A stretch of DNA of 64,000 bases from Rudanella lutea DSM 19387 (lineage in GTDB: Bacteria > Bacteroidota > Bacteroidia > Cytophagales > Spirosomataceae): assembly GCF_000383955.1 (NCBI RefSeq), contig NZ_KB913013.1:2958694-3022693 (forward strand), in the 5' to 3' direction. Shown here one piece after another: positions 24,611-33,503 of this stretch. How positions within the stretch are numbered: the stretch's first letter is position 1; the number at the start of each line of letters is the position of its first letter. A program made the translations under genes and the position numbers. Below the pieces are notes generated by a model. That model did no database searches. It was given only the letters and a program-made list of their open reading frames with translations, and was not told the origin of the DNA.

Positions 24611-26239
24611 TTACAAGGCAGGTTGCTTCCGACGGGCCGCCAGCGGATGCGTCGATAAGGGTTTGTGCTCATCCAGATTGATGACGTTAAATTGACCGCC
24701 AGCCAGCTGGAAATCGCGCTCGTAATTATGCAGGTTCTCCATAACGGTATGGTCTACGTACCGGGCATGGTGCAAATCGACGGTGACGCACTGCCCTTCC
24801 TGTTGCGGAATGGTGTCCAACTGCTTTTTGATGCTTAGGTAGTTGGTGAAGACCGCGGCCCCGTTGATCACCAGCGTATGTTGGTTACCGTTCGACTTCA
24901 TGTATTGGTCGGGATTAAAGAGGTACTTGAGCGGTAACCCCAGCACAACCTGAATAATAAACTCGGCCACAATCCCGACGGCAATACCAATGAGCAAATC
25001 AGTAGCAAGGGTTGCAATAATGGTAACCACGAAAACGATAAGCTGCTCCGGTCCGATTTCGTACATGTGCCGAAACTCTTTCGGGTTGGCGAGCCGGAAC
25101 CCGACCGAGATCAGAATAGCCGCCAAAGCTGCTACCGGAACCAGTTTGATCAACGGTACCAGTGCCACCACAAACACCAGCAAAAAAAGGCCGTGGAAGA
25201 AGTTGGCCCAGCGGGTTTTACCGCCGTTGTTGAGGTTGGCCGACGAGCGGGCTACTTCGGAAATCATGGGCAGGCCGCCCAGCAAAGCCGATACCATATT
25301 GCCAATACCAACGGCGGTTAGGTCAGCACTCAGGTTCGATTTGCGCTTGTACGGATCGAGCAGGTCGATGGCCTTGCCCGTCAGCAGGGATTCGAGCGAG
25401 CCAATGAGGGCAAACATGGCCAAATATTTCAGGGCAATGGGCAACAGGTCGCCGGTCCAGGCCCCAAAATCGACGTTGAGCGCCAGTTTAAACTCACCGG
25501 GGTTTACCAGCGGTTTAATATCACCATACTGCCGGGTATCGGAGAGATGGAAGTAAAGACCCAGTGCAATGGCCACGACCAATACAACCAGTGCGGGCGG
25601 AATGCGCTTGATAGCCGCGCTTTTGAGCATAGGCCAGCCAAACATAATCAGCAGACTCACAAACCCAATAACGGCCACATGCCACTCCATTGTGGCAATG
25701 CTATGGGGCACCATGGCAATCAGTTCGAGGGGTTCCTTGCCTTTCAGATCGGCCGGGTGCGCCCCTACAGCCAGGTGAATCTGCTTCGACATGATGATGA
25801 TGCCGATGGCAGCCAGCATACCATGCACCGCCGAGAGCGGGAAAAAGTCGGCCAGTTTAGCCACTTTCAGCACCCCAAACAGCACCTGCACAACACCCGC
25901 CACCAGAATAACCCCCAGCGCCAGCTTCCAGCCAATCTCTACATTTCCCCGACCGAGCTCTTCGACCGCCCCAGCTACAATCACAATTAAACCAGCCGCC
26001 GGGCCTTTGATAGTCGGCTCGGAACCGGCAAAGAAAGCCACGACCATACCGCCCACGATTGCCGTCAGCACGCCCATAATTGGCGGGAAGTTACTGGCCG
26101 ACGCAATGCCCAGACTAAGGGGCAGCGCAATGAGTGAAACGAGAAAACCAGACAGTAGGTCCGACTGCCAGTTTTGCGTTAAACCGGCAAATCCTTTAGC
26201 AGGCACATAATGTGTAGGGGCTTTGGAAGTGGTCTCCAT
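24611..26239 (-). CDS. SulP-family anion transporter with STAS domain (bicarbonate/sulfate)
   Basis: A 542-residue inner-membrane SulP/SLC26 transporter. About 12-14 membrane segments cover residues 20-430, including PIMGVLTAIVGGMVVAFFAG and GPAAGLIVIVAGAVEELG typical of the transport core. A C-terminal STAS domain covers about 445-530 (VTVDLHHARYVDHTVMENL). Family members carry sulfate, bicarbonate (BicA type) or dicarboxylates. It is divergent from dabA and shares with it an intergenic region holding two TTAA arrays. That context favours bicarbonate. It has its own terminator. Confidence 0.9.
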   Translation of the reverse strand: METTSKAPTHYVPAKGFAGLTQNWQSDLLSGFLVSLIALPLSLGIASASNFPPIMGVLTAIVGGMVVAFFAGSEPTIKGPAAGLIVIVAGAVEELGRGNVEIGWKLALGVILVAGVVQVLFGVLKVAKLADFFPLSAVHGMLAAIGIIIMSKQIHLAVGAHPADLKGKEPLELIAMVPHSIATMEWHVAVIGFVSLLIMFGWPMLKSAAIKRIPPALVVLVVAIALGLYFHLSDTRQYGDIKPLVNPGEFKLALNVDFGAWTGDLLPIALKYLAMFALIGSLESLLTGKAIDLLDPYKRKSNLSADLTAVGIGNMVSALLGGLPMISEVARSSANLNNGGKTRWANFFHGLFLLVFVVALVPLIKLVPVAALAAILISVGFRLANPKEFRHMYEIGPEQLIVFVVTIIATLATDLLIGIAVGIVAEFIIQVVLGLPLKYLFNPDQYMKSNGNQHTLVINGAAVFTNYLSIKKQLDTIPQQEGQCVTVDLHHARYVDHTVMENLHNYERDFQLAGGQFNVINLDEHKPLSTHPLAARRKQPAL

Positions 26240-26296
26240 TACGTCAATTTAGATGTATTCCGTTCGTAAATGCCCTGCAAGGTTCGGCCGGGCGAG

Positions 26297-26333
26297 TTAA
26301 GCCACCCTTAAGCCCATATTAAAAGGAGATTAA
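26297..26333. promoter_or_regulatory. TTAA array 1, four sites at exact 11-bp period
   Basis: TTAA at 26297, 26308, 26319 and 26330, each separated by exactly seven bases. The array starts 57 bases upstream of the sulP start codon (26239), so it could act on the sulP promoter. Direct repeats with an 11-bp period are the hallmark of OmpR/PhoB-family response-regulator sites. The regulator is not in the window. Confidence 0.7.
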
Positions 26334-26379
26334 TGAAAAAGGCGCTCCCTGCTTTCTGAACGGCTTCCCGGCTCGGTCT

Positions 26380-26416
26380 TTAATCACTTCTTAAACTCAC
26401 CTTAAGTACTTTTTAA
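26380..26416. promoter_or_regulatory. TTAA array 2, four sites at exact 11-bp period
   Basis: TTAA at 26380, 26391, 26402 and 26413, again with exactly seven bases between. It ends 64 bases before the dabA ATG at 26481, so it could act on the dabAB promoter. Three of the four sites are preceded by a pyrimidine pair that gives CTTAA or TTTAA. Confidence 0.7.
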
Positions 26417-26480
26417 CTGGTGCCGGTCACCTTTGCTCCCGTTCCTGGTATCAGGAAGTGCTAACGCCATACAACCGTTT

Positions 26481-28976
26481 ATGGAAACAAACCACTCTGG
26501 GTTCGACGAACACCGGGTCATTCACAGCCTCAAGCACTACCTACCCGCCCAAGCCCCGCTGAAAGACTTTGTTCACCACAATACACTGCACTCGTTTCAG
26601 GATCGGCCGTTTTTCGACGCCATCCGGTCGGCATCTCAGGTGTTCGGTTACAAGGTATCACTGGCCCTCAATGAGTACCGGGCGATGTACAGCAGTGGGC
26701 AGATCAGTCCCGTTGTTCTAAAAAAAGTAATCTTCGGACACAAAGGCGAAGCCCGGCTCGAAAACTGGCTCGAAAAGCTGCTCCAGAAACCCTACCCCAC
26801 CACCGGTACCCCACGCATAGGCACCCTACGCAGCACCTGGAAAAAGCAGTACCACATTGACCTCGATTCGCTGGTACATCCGCTTCTGTTTCGGATTTTG
26901 TGCTCGTACCTCGATCAGGGCATTGCGATCTGGGGGTTTCCGGTCACCAACACGACGTTTCTGGACGCCCTGCGCGAGATGGAGCGCCATAGCTTGACCA
27001 GTTTTTTCCGGACGCGCCGAGCCCGTAACCTCCTGCTCAACGGCACGCCTTCCATAAGCGAGTTGCTCGATCTGCTCGTGGGCGACGAAACCCTGTACGA
27101 GACCTACCTCTTCGACGGGCAATTTGCGCATCAGGGCTGGTCGGGCATGGTATCGGCCATTGAGGATGGCCCCCAAACGCTACTCGACCGCCGGCAGCTC
27201 TCCCTGCATGACCTGATCACGTTTGAACTGCTACTCGAAATCGACGCACTTGACGCCCATTTCGGTACCCAATGGCAGCCTCTGAGCCAGACGTTGTCTC
27301 ACAAACCCACCGACCTCTTTGCCAACACCCCCGTTACCGAGCGCGACGAGGTGCTGATGATGTGGCAGGAAGCGTTTGAATGGAGCTATTACGATCAGGT
27401 ACTGGCCGGGATTCAGCAGAACAAACTCACCCGCAAACAAACGATAGGCAAAAGTTTTCAGGCCCTGTTTTGCATCGACGACCGCGAAGAGTCGATGCGC
27501 CGGTATCTGGAGCAGCTCGACCCCCGCTGCGAAACCTTCGGAACACCCGGTTTCTTCGGGGTTGAGTTTTTCTTCCAGCCCGAAACCGGCAAATTCTACG
27601 AGAAAGTTTGCCCGGCTCCGGTCACGCCCAAGTACCTTGTCAAAGAGCAGGGGCGCACGACGAAGAAGCAAAAAGACGTGCATTTCAACAAGCACGCACA
27701 CTCGTTTTACAGCGGCTGGCTTATCTCGCAAACCCTCGGTTTCTGGTCGGCGCTGCGGCTCTTCCTGAATATTTTCCGACCTACCATGAGCCCATCGATG
27801 GCGTCGTCGTTTCGGCATATGGACGGAGCCGCCCGGCTGACAATTGAACATACCCATCAGCACGCCCCCGAAAACGACCTGCAGGTAGGGTTTACCGTCC
27901 CCGAAATGGCCGACCGGGTCGAGGGAGTCCTCAAAAGCATCGGGCTGGTCAAAAATTTTGCCTCGCTCGTGTACGTCGTTGGGCATGGTTCCAGTACCAT
28001 CAACAACCCCCACTACGCGGCCTACGACTGTGGTGCCTGCTCAGGGCGGTCGGGCTCGGCCAATGCGCGGGTGCTGTGCTACATGGCCAACCACCCGCAG
28101 GTACGGGTGTTACTCCACGAACGCGGCATTGATATTCCGGACGATACGCAGTTTGTAGGTGCTCTGCACGATACCACCCGCGACGAAATTGCGTTTTTCG
28201 ACGATCAGGCGCTGCAGGTTGGCAATCGGGAGTTCCATCAGCTCAACCGGCAAACGTTTGCCGAAGCCCTCGACCTGAACGCCAAGGAACGGTCGCGCCG
28301 GTTTGAGTCGATTGATTCGAGCCTTACCCCCGAGCAAATTCACGACAAGGTAAAAATCCGGTCGGTGTCGTTGTTTGAACCGCGCCCTGAGCTCAACCAC
28401 GCTACCAACGCCCTATGCATTGTGGGTCGGAGGGCCATGACCAAGGGCCTTTTTCTGGACCGGCGGGCGCTCATGAACTCGTACAATTACGCCATTGACC
28501 CCGACGGCCATTACCTGCTCAATATTCTGAAAGCAGCCACGCCCGTTTGCGGAGGCATCAATCTGGAGTACTTTTTCTCCCGGATGGACAACCAGAAACT
28601 GGGGGCGGGTACCAAGCTGCCGCATAACGTGATGGGCCTGATTGGAGTGGCCAACGGTATCGACGGCGATCTACGGCCGGGATTACCCAGCCAGATGATT
28701 GAGGTCCACGACCCGCTGCGGCTGCTCATGATTGTGGAGCATTACCCGGATGTAGTACTCGCTACCATCCAGAAAATTCCGGCGGTGTACGAGTGGTACA
28801 GCAACAACTGGATCAACCTGGTGGCGGTACACCCCGAAACCCGCGCCCTGTACGTGTTCAAAGCAGGCGATTTTGTCGATTACCATCCCCTTACCGACCA
28901 CCTCGACGCCGTTGCCGATGTGGAGCCATTGGTTGAATCGAATGGGGAAAATTTCCCGGTCTTTATCCTCTCATAA
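26481..28976 (+). CDS. dabA: DabA-like subunit of DIC-accumulating complex (DUF2309)
   Basis: An 831-residue protein of the DUF2309/DabA family. With DabB it forms an energy-coupled inorganic-carbon accumulation complex, in which DabA is the beta-carbonic-anhydrase-like subunit at the cytoplasmic face. The zinc-site residues are conserved: Cys331 and Asp333 in FCIDDREES, His502 in VVGHGSSTINNP, and Cys517 in DCGACSGRSG. These match the Cys, Asp, His, Cys order and spacing of the characterised DabA. The start at 26481 (METNHSGFDEHRVI) fits family length; the 16 upstream residues are unlikely. DabB follows after nine bases. Upstream lies TTAA array 2. Confidence 0.93.
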   Translation: METNHSGFDEHRVIHSLKHYLPAQAPLKDFVHHNTLHSFQDRPFFDAIRSASQVFGYKVSLALNEYRAMYSSGQISPVVLKKVIFGHKGEARLENWLEKLLQKPYPTTGTPRIGTLRSTWKKQYHIDLDSLVHPLLFRILCSYLDQGIAIWGFPVTNTTFLDALREMERHSLTSFFRTRRARNLLLNGTPSISELLDLLVGDETLYETYLFDGQFAHQGWSGMVSAIEDGPQTLLDRRQLSLHDLITFELLLEIDALDAHFGTQWQPLSQTLSHKPTDLFANTPVTERDEVLMMWQEAFEWSYYDQVLAGIQQNKLTRKQTIGKSFQALFCIDDREESMRRYLEQLDPRCETFGTPGFFGVEFFFQPETGKFYEKVCPAPVTPKYLVKEQGRTTKKQKDVHFNKHAHSFYSGWLISQTLGFWSALRLFLNIFRPTMSPSMASSFRHMDGAARLTIEHTHQHAPENDLQVGFTVPEMADRVEGVLKSIGLVKNFASLVYVVGHGSSTINNPHYAAYDCGACSGRSGSANARVLCYMANHPQVRVLLHERGIDIPDDTQFVGALHDTTRDEIAFFDDQALQVGNREFHQLNRQTFAEALDLNAKERSRRFESIDSSLTPEQIHDKVKIRSVSLFEPRPELNHATNALCIVGRRAMTKGLFLDRRALMNSYNYAIDPDGHYLLNILKAATPVCGGINLEYFFSRMDNQKLGAGTKLPHNVMGLIGVANGIDGDLRPGLPSQMIEVHDPLRLLMIVEHYPDVVLATIQKIPAVYEWYSNNWINLVAVHPETRALYVFKAGDFVDYHPLTDHLDAVADVEPLVESNGENFPVFILS

Positions 28977-28985
28977 CCTTCCGGA

Positions 28986-30854
28986 ATGGCTTCGTTACTT
29001 CCCTTTTTTGTTTTCTTGCCCCTGGTAGGCTACCTGGTCAGCCTGCTGGTTCCGGCCCGGCGCGAAACACTTATCTCGCAGATTGCCGTATTCACCGTTG
29101 GCCTGCATCTGCTGGGGACCGTTCTATTTCTGGGTGTCTGGCTGCTGGCGGGCCACCCCACGCTCGACGTGAAAGAGATTGTGTTGCTCCGAACGAGCAG
29201 CTACGAGTTTTTTGTCGACTTCGACTTTGACGTGGTCACGGCTGTGTACCTATTTGTGGGCGCGTTTCTGACGTTTCTGATCACGCGCTACAGCCGGGCG
29301 TACATGCACCGCGAAGCAGGTTACAAGCGGTTTTTCAATACGATTCTGTTCTTCTATGTCGGGTACACGCTCACCATTTTGTCGGGCAACCTCGAAACCC
29401 TGTTTATCGGCTGGGAAATTCTGGGCATCTCGTCGTTTTTGCTGATTGCCTTTTACCGGGACCGGTATCTGCCGGTCAAGAACGCCGTAAAAGTGTTTTC
29501 GCTGTACCGTATTGGCGACGTAGGTCTGATTCTGGCCATGTGGATGAGTCACCACCTCTGGCATCAGAACACCACGTTTTTGCAACTGCGCAACTACGAG
29601 CTGGTGCATGAGCATCTGCAAAGCCACACCCTGATCGGGGTGTTTATCTCGGTCATGATTCTGCTGTCGGCGGCTGTCAAATCAGCGCAGCTTCCGTTTT
29701 CGTCGTGGTTACCCCGAGCTATGGAAGGCCCCACCCCATCGAGCGCTATTTTCTACGGATCGCTGTCGGTACACCTCGGTGTTTTTCTGTTGTTGCGCAC
29801 CTATCCGTTCTGGGAGCAGCAAGTGTCGGTACGAGTGCTCATCGGGGCCGTGGGCTTATGTTCGGCTCTCGTGGCTACGGGTATTGCGCGGGTGCAATCG
29901 TCGGTAAAGAGTCAGATCGCCTACGCATCCATTGCACAGATTGGGCTTATGTTTATCGAGATTGCGGCCGGTTGGGGGCATCTGGCGTTGTTTCACTTTG
30001 CGGGCAACGCGTTTTTGCGGACGTACCAGTTGCTGGTGTCACCTTCGGTGGTGAGCTATCAGATTCGGGAGCAGTTTTATCATTTTTCACCGCATCCGCA
30101 GTCGATTGAGCGGTTTTACCCGAAAAAAATCGCCTACACGTTCTACATGCTTTGCCTCAAAGAATGGAACCTCGACTCGCTCATGTACCGGTTTCTGTGG
30201 AACCCGCTCAAAGCTATTGGCCGTCGGCTCGATTTTCTGACGCTCAACCGGGTGCTGTTCTTCTTTGTACCGATCTACGGGCTCGGATTGCTCCTGTTGG
30301 TCAACGAAGATGCCCTCTCACCCGATTTTGAGCACACCCTGCCTATGGTCTTTTCGCTCCTTGGCCTGTTGATGGTCCTGAAAGCCTTCACCGAGCGTAA
30401 AAAAGCCCGCATGAGCTGGGTTCTGATTCTGATGAATCACTTTTTTGTGGCATTGGCCATCTCGTTCAACGAGCATTTCCGGTTCGAGCAGACCCTGCTG
30501 TACCTGAGCGGGATTGTGGTAGCTGGCGTACTTGGGTTCATTGTACTTACCCGCCTGAAAACGCTCGAAACCAGTATTGATCTGGGTCGTTTTCATGGCC
30601 ATGCCTACAAGCACCGGCTGCTGGCGTTCCTGTTTTTGCTGTGCTGTCTGGGGGTTTCGGGTTTTCCGATCACCCCGACGTTTGTGGGGGAAGACCTCAT
30701 TTTCACCCACATCCACGAAAATCAGCTGGCGCTGGCCTTCTTTACCGCGCTCAGTTTCATTGTTGATGGTCTGGCGCTAATTCGCATTTACGCCCGCGTT
30801 TTTCTGGGCCCACACGTACGGTCGGTATTTGATATGGCCTACCGATCGTCGTAA
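28986..30854 (+). CDS. dabB: DabB-like membrane subunit (NuoL/MrpA-related proton channel)
   Basis: A 622-residue membrane protein related to NuoL/NuoM/MrpA proton-translocating subunits, with about 14-16 hydrophobic segments. The conserved core has TILSGNLETLFIGWEILGIS, then SAAVKSAQLPFSSWLPRAME and GPTPSSAIFYGSLSVHLG. In the DAB system DabB couples an ion gradient to DabA. It follows dabA by nine bases, so the two are one operon. No other complex I or Mrp subunit is near, which argues against an oxidoreductase role. A terminator lies 63 bases downstream. Confidence 0.92.
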   Translation: MASLLPFFVFLPLVGYLVSLLVPARRETLISQIAVFTVGLHLLGTVLFLGVWLLAGHPTLDVKEIVLLRTSSYEFFVDFDFDVVTAVYLFVGAFLTFLITRYSRAYMHREAGYKRFFNTILFFYVGYTLTILSGNLETLFIGWEILGISSFLLIAFYRDRYLPVKNAVKVFSLYRIGDVGLILAMWMSHHLWHQNTTFLQLRNYELVHEHLQSHTLIGVFISVMILLSAAVKSAQLPFSSWLPRAMEGPTPSSAIFYGSLSVHLGVFLLLRTYPFWEQQVSVRVLIGAVGLCSALVATGIARVQSSVKSQIAYASIAQIGLMFIEIAAGWGHLALFHFAGNAFLRTYQLLVSPSVVSYQIREQFYHFSPHPQSIERFYPKKIAYTFYMLCLKEWNLDSLMYRFLWNPLKAIGRRLDFLTLNRVLFFFVPIYGLGLLLLVNEDALSPDFEHTLPMVFSLLGLLMVLKAFTERKKARMSWVLILMNHFFVALAISFNEHFRFEQTLLYLSGIVVAGVLGFIVLTRLKTLETSIDLGRFHGHAYKHRLLAFLFLLCCLGVSGFPITPTFVGEDLIFTHIHENQLALAFFTALSFIVDGLALIRIYARVFLGPHVRSVFDMAYRSS

Positions 30855-30916
30855 AAACATCCGGCCTACTCGCCTTACCGGGTACCGGCTACTTTCCTCA
30901 TTTTAACCAATTTGCC

Positions 30917-30950
30917 AGCCAGCCTGCCCTTGAGGTAGGCTGGCTTTTTT
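30917..30950 (+). terminator. Intrinsic terminator after dabB
   Basis: A 12-bp stem with one G-U pair (30917-30928 with 30934-30945, 5-nt loop) followed by TTTTTT. Confidence 0.92.
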
Positions 30951-31011
30951 GCTTTTCACCCACAAAAAAGAAAGCGTCAGCCCTCTTCCTCCTAAAAACA
31001 AAACACCGGTT

Positions 31012-31026
31012 TTAATCTATATTTAA
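31012..31026. promoter_or_regulatory. TTAA pair at 11-bp period upstream of second sulP
   Basis: TTAA at 31012 and 31023, separated by seven bases. The next 11-bp position (31034) reads TACC. It is a shorter version of the arrays found upstream of the beta-barrel gene and of dabA. Confidence 0.4.
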
Positions 31027-31169
31027 GGCGAATTACCTTCACTACTTCTTTTTTAGTTGCCTCAATTAATTCGTTCAATAGTAGTAAGTAGTCGGATTGA
31101 ATCAGTTTGATAGGTACAAAAGGCTGATTTCGGACGGCAATGGGCGGGAGCATTCCCGACCGATTTGTC

Positions 31170-31197
31170 GTACACGCAACCCGTTTGGTACACGCAA
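31170..31197. promoter_or_regulatory. Direct repeat GTACACGCAA x2, 18-bp period
   Basis: Two identical 10-mers at 31170-31179 and 31188-31197, 43 bases before the sulP ATG. It may be an operator or part of the 5' leader. Confidence 0.4.
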
Positions 31198-31240
31198 AAC
31201 TGTAGATTAGTTAATGACCCAGTAACCTTATTCCCCTTGT

Positions 31241-32818
31241 ATGGCTCCTGATCTTCCTGTTCGTCACCCGACCGACCATATCCGTAAGGATCTGACGGCC
31301 TCGGTCTCGCTCTTTCTGGCCTCGCTCCCTCTTTGTCTGGGTATTGCGCTGGCTTCGGGCGGTCCCTCACTCTCTGGCCTCATTGCGGGCATCATCGGCG
31401 GCTTAGTAGTTGGCGCCCTTTCCGACTCCGAAGTGAGCGTAAGTGGCCCCGCAGCCGGTTTGGCCGTTATCGTAGCCGATGCCATCCGGTCGCTCGGCTC
31501 GTACGAAAGTTTTCTGGTCGCGCTGGTCCTGGCCGGTATTCTTCAGTTACTGCTCGGTTTTCTGAAAGCCGGGCGGCTCAGCAGCTTCTTTCCTAACTCG
31601 GTAGTTCGGGGGATGCTGGTGGGTATTGGCATTGTGATTGTGTTGAAGCAGATTCCGCACGCGCTGGGCCGCGACACCGATTTCGAAGGTGATTTTGAGT
31701 TTCAGCAACTGGCCGACCGCGAAAACACCCTCACCGAACTGGTGCGGGCCTTTGCCGACCCGGCTCCGGGCGCGGTCATCATCAGCGTGGTTTCACTCGC
31801 CATTTTGCTTGGCTGGAGCGCTATGACCAACCGGGGCAACCGCTTTTTCGACTGGCTACCGGCCGCGCTGGTAGTTGTGGTAGCAGGTGTGGGCTTGAAT
31901 CAGCTCTTCCGGGTGTCGATGCCTGAGTGGTATCTGGGCGATTCGAGTGGCCACATGGTTCGGATTCCCGACCTGTCGGGCGCGAGTTTATCGTCCCTGA
32001 TGAACTTCCCCAACCTGAGTGCCCTCGGCAGCGGACGCGTGTACGTAGTTGCCCTTACGTTAGCACTGGTAGCCAGCCTGGAGGCCCTGCTCAACCTCGA
32101 AGCGTCGGAGCGCCTTGACCCCCTCCGGCGGGTACCCTCGTCGAGCCGCGAACTGGTGGCACAGGGTATCGGCAACATCACGTCGGGCCTGGTCGGTGGC
32201 CTACCGGTAACATCGGTGGTCGTTCGGACCACAACCAACATCGTGAGCGGAGCCCAAACCCGGCTCTCGACACTGGTGAATGGGGGCCTGTTGCTCTTAT
32301 CGCTATTTTTTGCCGGTTCTATCCTGAACCACATTCCGCTCGCGTGTTTGGCGGCCCTGCTCATTGTGGTGGGTGTTAACCTGATTAAACCCCGGGTGTT
32401 GGCAGCCATTTACGGCGAAGGTATGAGCCAGTTTATTCCGTTTCTGGTGACGGTGGTGGGCATCATTTTCACCGACCTTCTCATCGGTATTGCCATGGGC
32501 GCGGTGGTTGGTTTGCTGTTTGTACTGTACACAAACTCGCAGGCTTCGTTCCGGGTGATTCGGGAAGGCAACAACGTGCTCATCAAGTTTCAGCGCGATA
32601 TGTACTTCCTGAGCAAGCCGCAACTGAAAGAAGCCCTGCAAGCGCTGCGTCCCGGCGATTCGGTGCTCATCGACGGGCGGTACGCTACGTTTGTGGATAG
32701 TGATGTGTACACCCTGCTGGTTGATTTTGCCGAGACGGCCAAAAATCAGGGAATCAAGTATGAAATGCGGCAGGTAACCCAACGGAAACGAAACGAACCC
32801 ACGTATGCGCCCATTTGA
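31241..32818 (+). CDS. SulP-family transporter with STAS domain, paired with carbonic anhydrase
   Basis: A 525-residue SulP/SLC26 inner-membrane transporter. The N-terminal core (DLTASVSLFLASLPLCLGIA, GPAAGLAVIVADAI) and about 12 membrane segments run to residue 420. A C-terminal STAS-like domain covers about 430-510. The stop overlaps the start of the beta-carbonic anhydrase gene by 14 bases, so the two are translationally coupled. This strongly suggests bicarbonate as substrate, with the anhydrase interconverting it with CO2. It is only distantly similar to the first SulP, so the two are probably not a recent duplication. Confidence 0.9.
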   Translation: MAPDLPVRHPTDHIRKDLTASVSLFLASLPLCLGIALASGGPSLSGLIAGIIGGLVVGALSDSEVSVSGPAAGLAVIVADAIRSLGSYESFLVALVLAGILQLLLGFLKAGRLSSFFPNSVVRGMLVGIGIVIVLKQIPHALGRDTDFEGDFEFQQLADRENTLTELVRAFADPAPGAVIISVVSLAILLGWSAMTNRGNRFFDWLPAALVVVVAGVGLNQLFRVSMPEWYLGDSSGHMVRIPDLSGASLSSLMNFPNLSALGSGRVYVVALTLALVASLEALLNLEASERLDPLRRVPSSSRELVAQGIGNITSGLVGGLPVTSVVVRTTTNIVSGAQTRLSTLVNGGLLLLSLFFAGSILNHIPLACLAALLIVVGVNLIKPRVLAAIYGEGMSQFIPFLVTVVGIIFTDLLIGIAMGAVVGLLFVLYTNSQASFRVIREGNNVLIKFQRDMYFLSKPQLKEALQALRPGDSVLIDGRYATFVDSDVYTLLVDFAETAKNQGIKYEMRQVTQRKRNEPTYAPI

Positions 32819-33407
32819 TCGCTTATTGCTCATGAATAAAGCCTGGGTTCAGGATCGCCTTGAACTCAACGACGGCTATTTCGATACCCTTTCGTCGGGA
32901 CAGAAACCCGATTTTCTGTGGATTGGCTGCTCCGATAGTCGCGTAACGGCCGAGCAAATTACCGGTGCCGACCCCGGCGAAATGTTTGTGCACCGCAACA
33001 TTGCCAACCTGGTGGTACCCGGCGACCTGAACACCCTGAGCGTGGTGCAGTACGCCGTGGAGGTACTGCAAGTGACCGATGTGATTGTGTGCGGCCATTA
33101 CGAGTGCGGGGGCGTGAAAACAGCCATGGCAGGCACCAAACTGGGCCTGATCGACGGGTGGCTGGATAACATCGCCCGGGTAAAAACCATGTATCAGGCC
33201 GAACTCGACCAGATTGCCGATGACCACGAACGGTTTGACCGACTGGTGGAGCTAAACACGCAGGAACAGGTGCGAAACCTGGCCGCTACCGATAGCGTCA
33301 GGAAAATGTGGGCGAGCCACCAGATTCCAAACCTGCACGGCTGGGTGTTCAACCTCCGCACAGGGCTGATCAAAGATGTAATTAACCTGTCACCGCCGGG
33401 TGTGTAA
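32805..33407 (+). CDS. Beta-class carbonic anhydrase
   Basis: A 200-residue cytoplasmic beta-carbonic anhydrase that interconverts CO2 and bicarbonate. The zinc ligands are Cys42 in GCSDSRV, His98 and Cys101 in CGHYECGG, with the catalytic dyad Asp44/Arg46. The start overlaps the 3' end of the SulP gene; an ATG at 32832 (MNKAWVQ) is an alternative that would still overlap no other gene. It would convert the bicarbonate delivered by the SulP and DAB transporters. Family assignment is secure. Confidence 0.95.
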   Translation: MRPFDRLLLMNKAWVQDRLELNDGYFDTLSSGQKPDFLWIGCSDSRVTAEQITGADPGEMFVHRNIANLVVPGDLNTLSVVQYAVEVLQVTDVIVCGHYECGGVKTAMAGTKLGLIDGWLDNIARVKTMYQAELDQIADDHERFDRLVELNTQEQVRNLAATDSVRKMWASHQIPNLHGWVFNLRTGLIKDVINLSPPGV

Positions 33408-33471
33408 CCCGACCGGTGCCCCAACCACCCCGGTGGCCGTTGCCTAATCAGTAGTTGCCCGTCAGAATGTG

Positions 33472-33479
33472 TATTTTTG
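33472..33479 (+). promoter_or_regulatory. Candidate -7 box TATTTTTG ahead of the glycosyltransferase gene
   Basis: An exact TAnnTTTG match. It includes the TTG that would otherwise be the first possible start (33477), which argues that translation begins downstream. The same octamer occurs at 6720 and 37384. Confidence 0.4.
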
Positions 33480-33503
33480 GCGGGCATTTTTACATCCAGA
33501 CAA

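Larger units (their letters stand above)
30855..31240. promoter_or_regulatory. 386-base gap upstream of the second sulP
   Basis: No gene. It holds the dabAB terminator (30917-30950), a TTAA pair at 11-bp spacing (31012, 31023), and two copies of GTACACGCAA (31170-31179 and 31188-31197). The stretch between is AT-rich with many T-runs and probably contains the promoter of the sulP/carbonic anhydrase pair. Confidence 0.55.

Noticed and set aside
28986-30854. The DabB-like gene as a complex I (NuoL) or Mrp antiporter subunit
   Set aside because: No other Nuo or Mrp subunit is near, and it directly follows a DabA gene with intact zinc residues.
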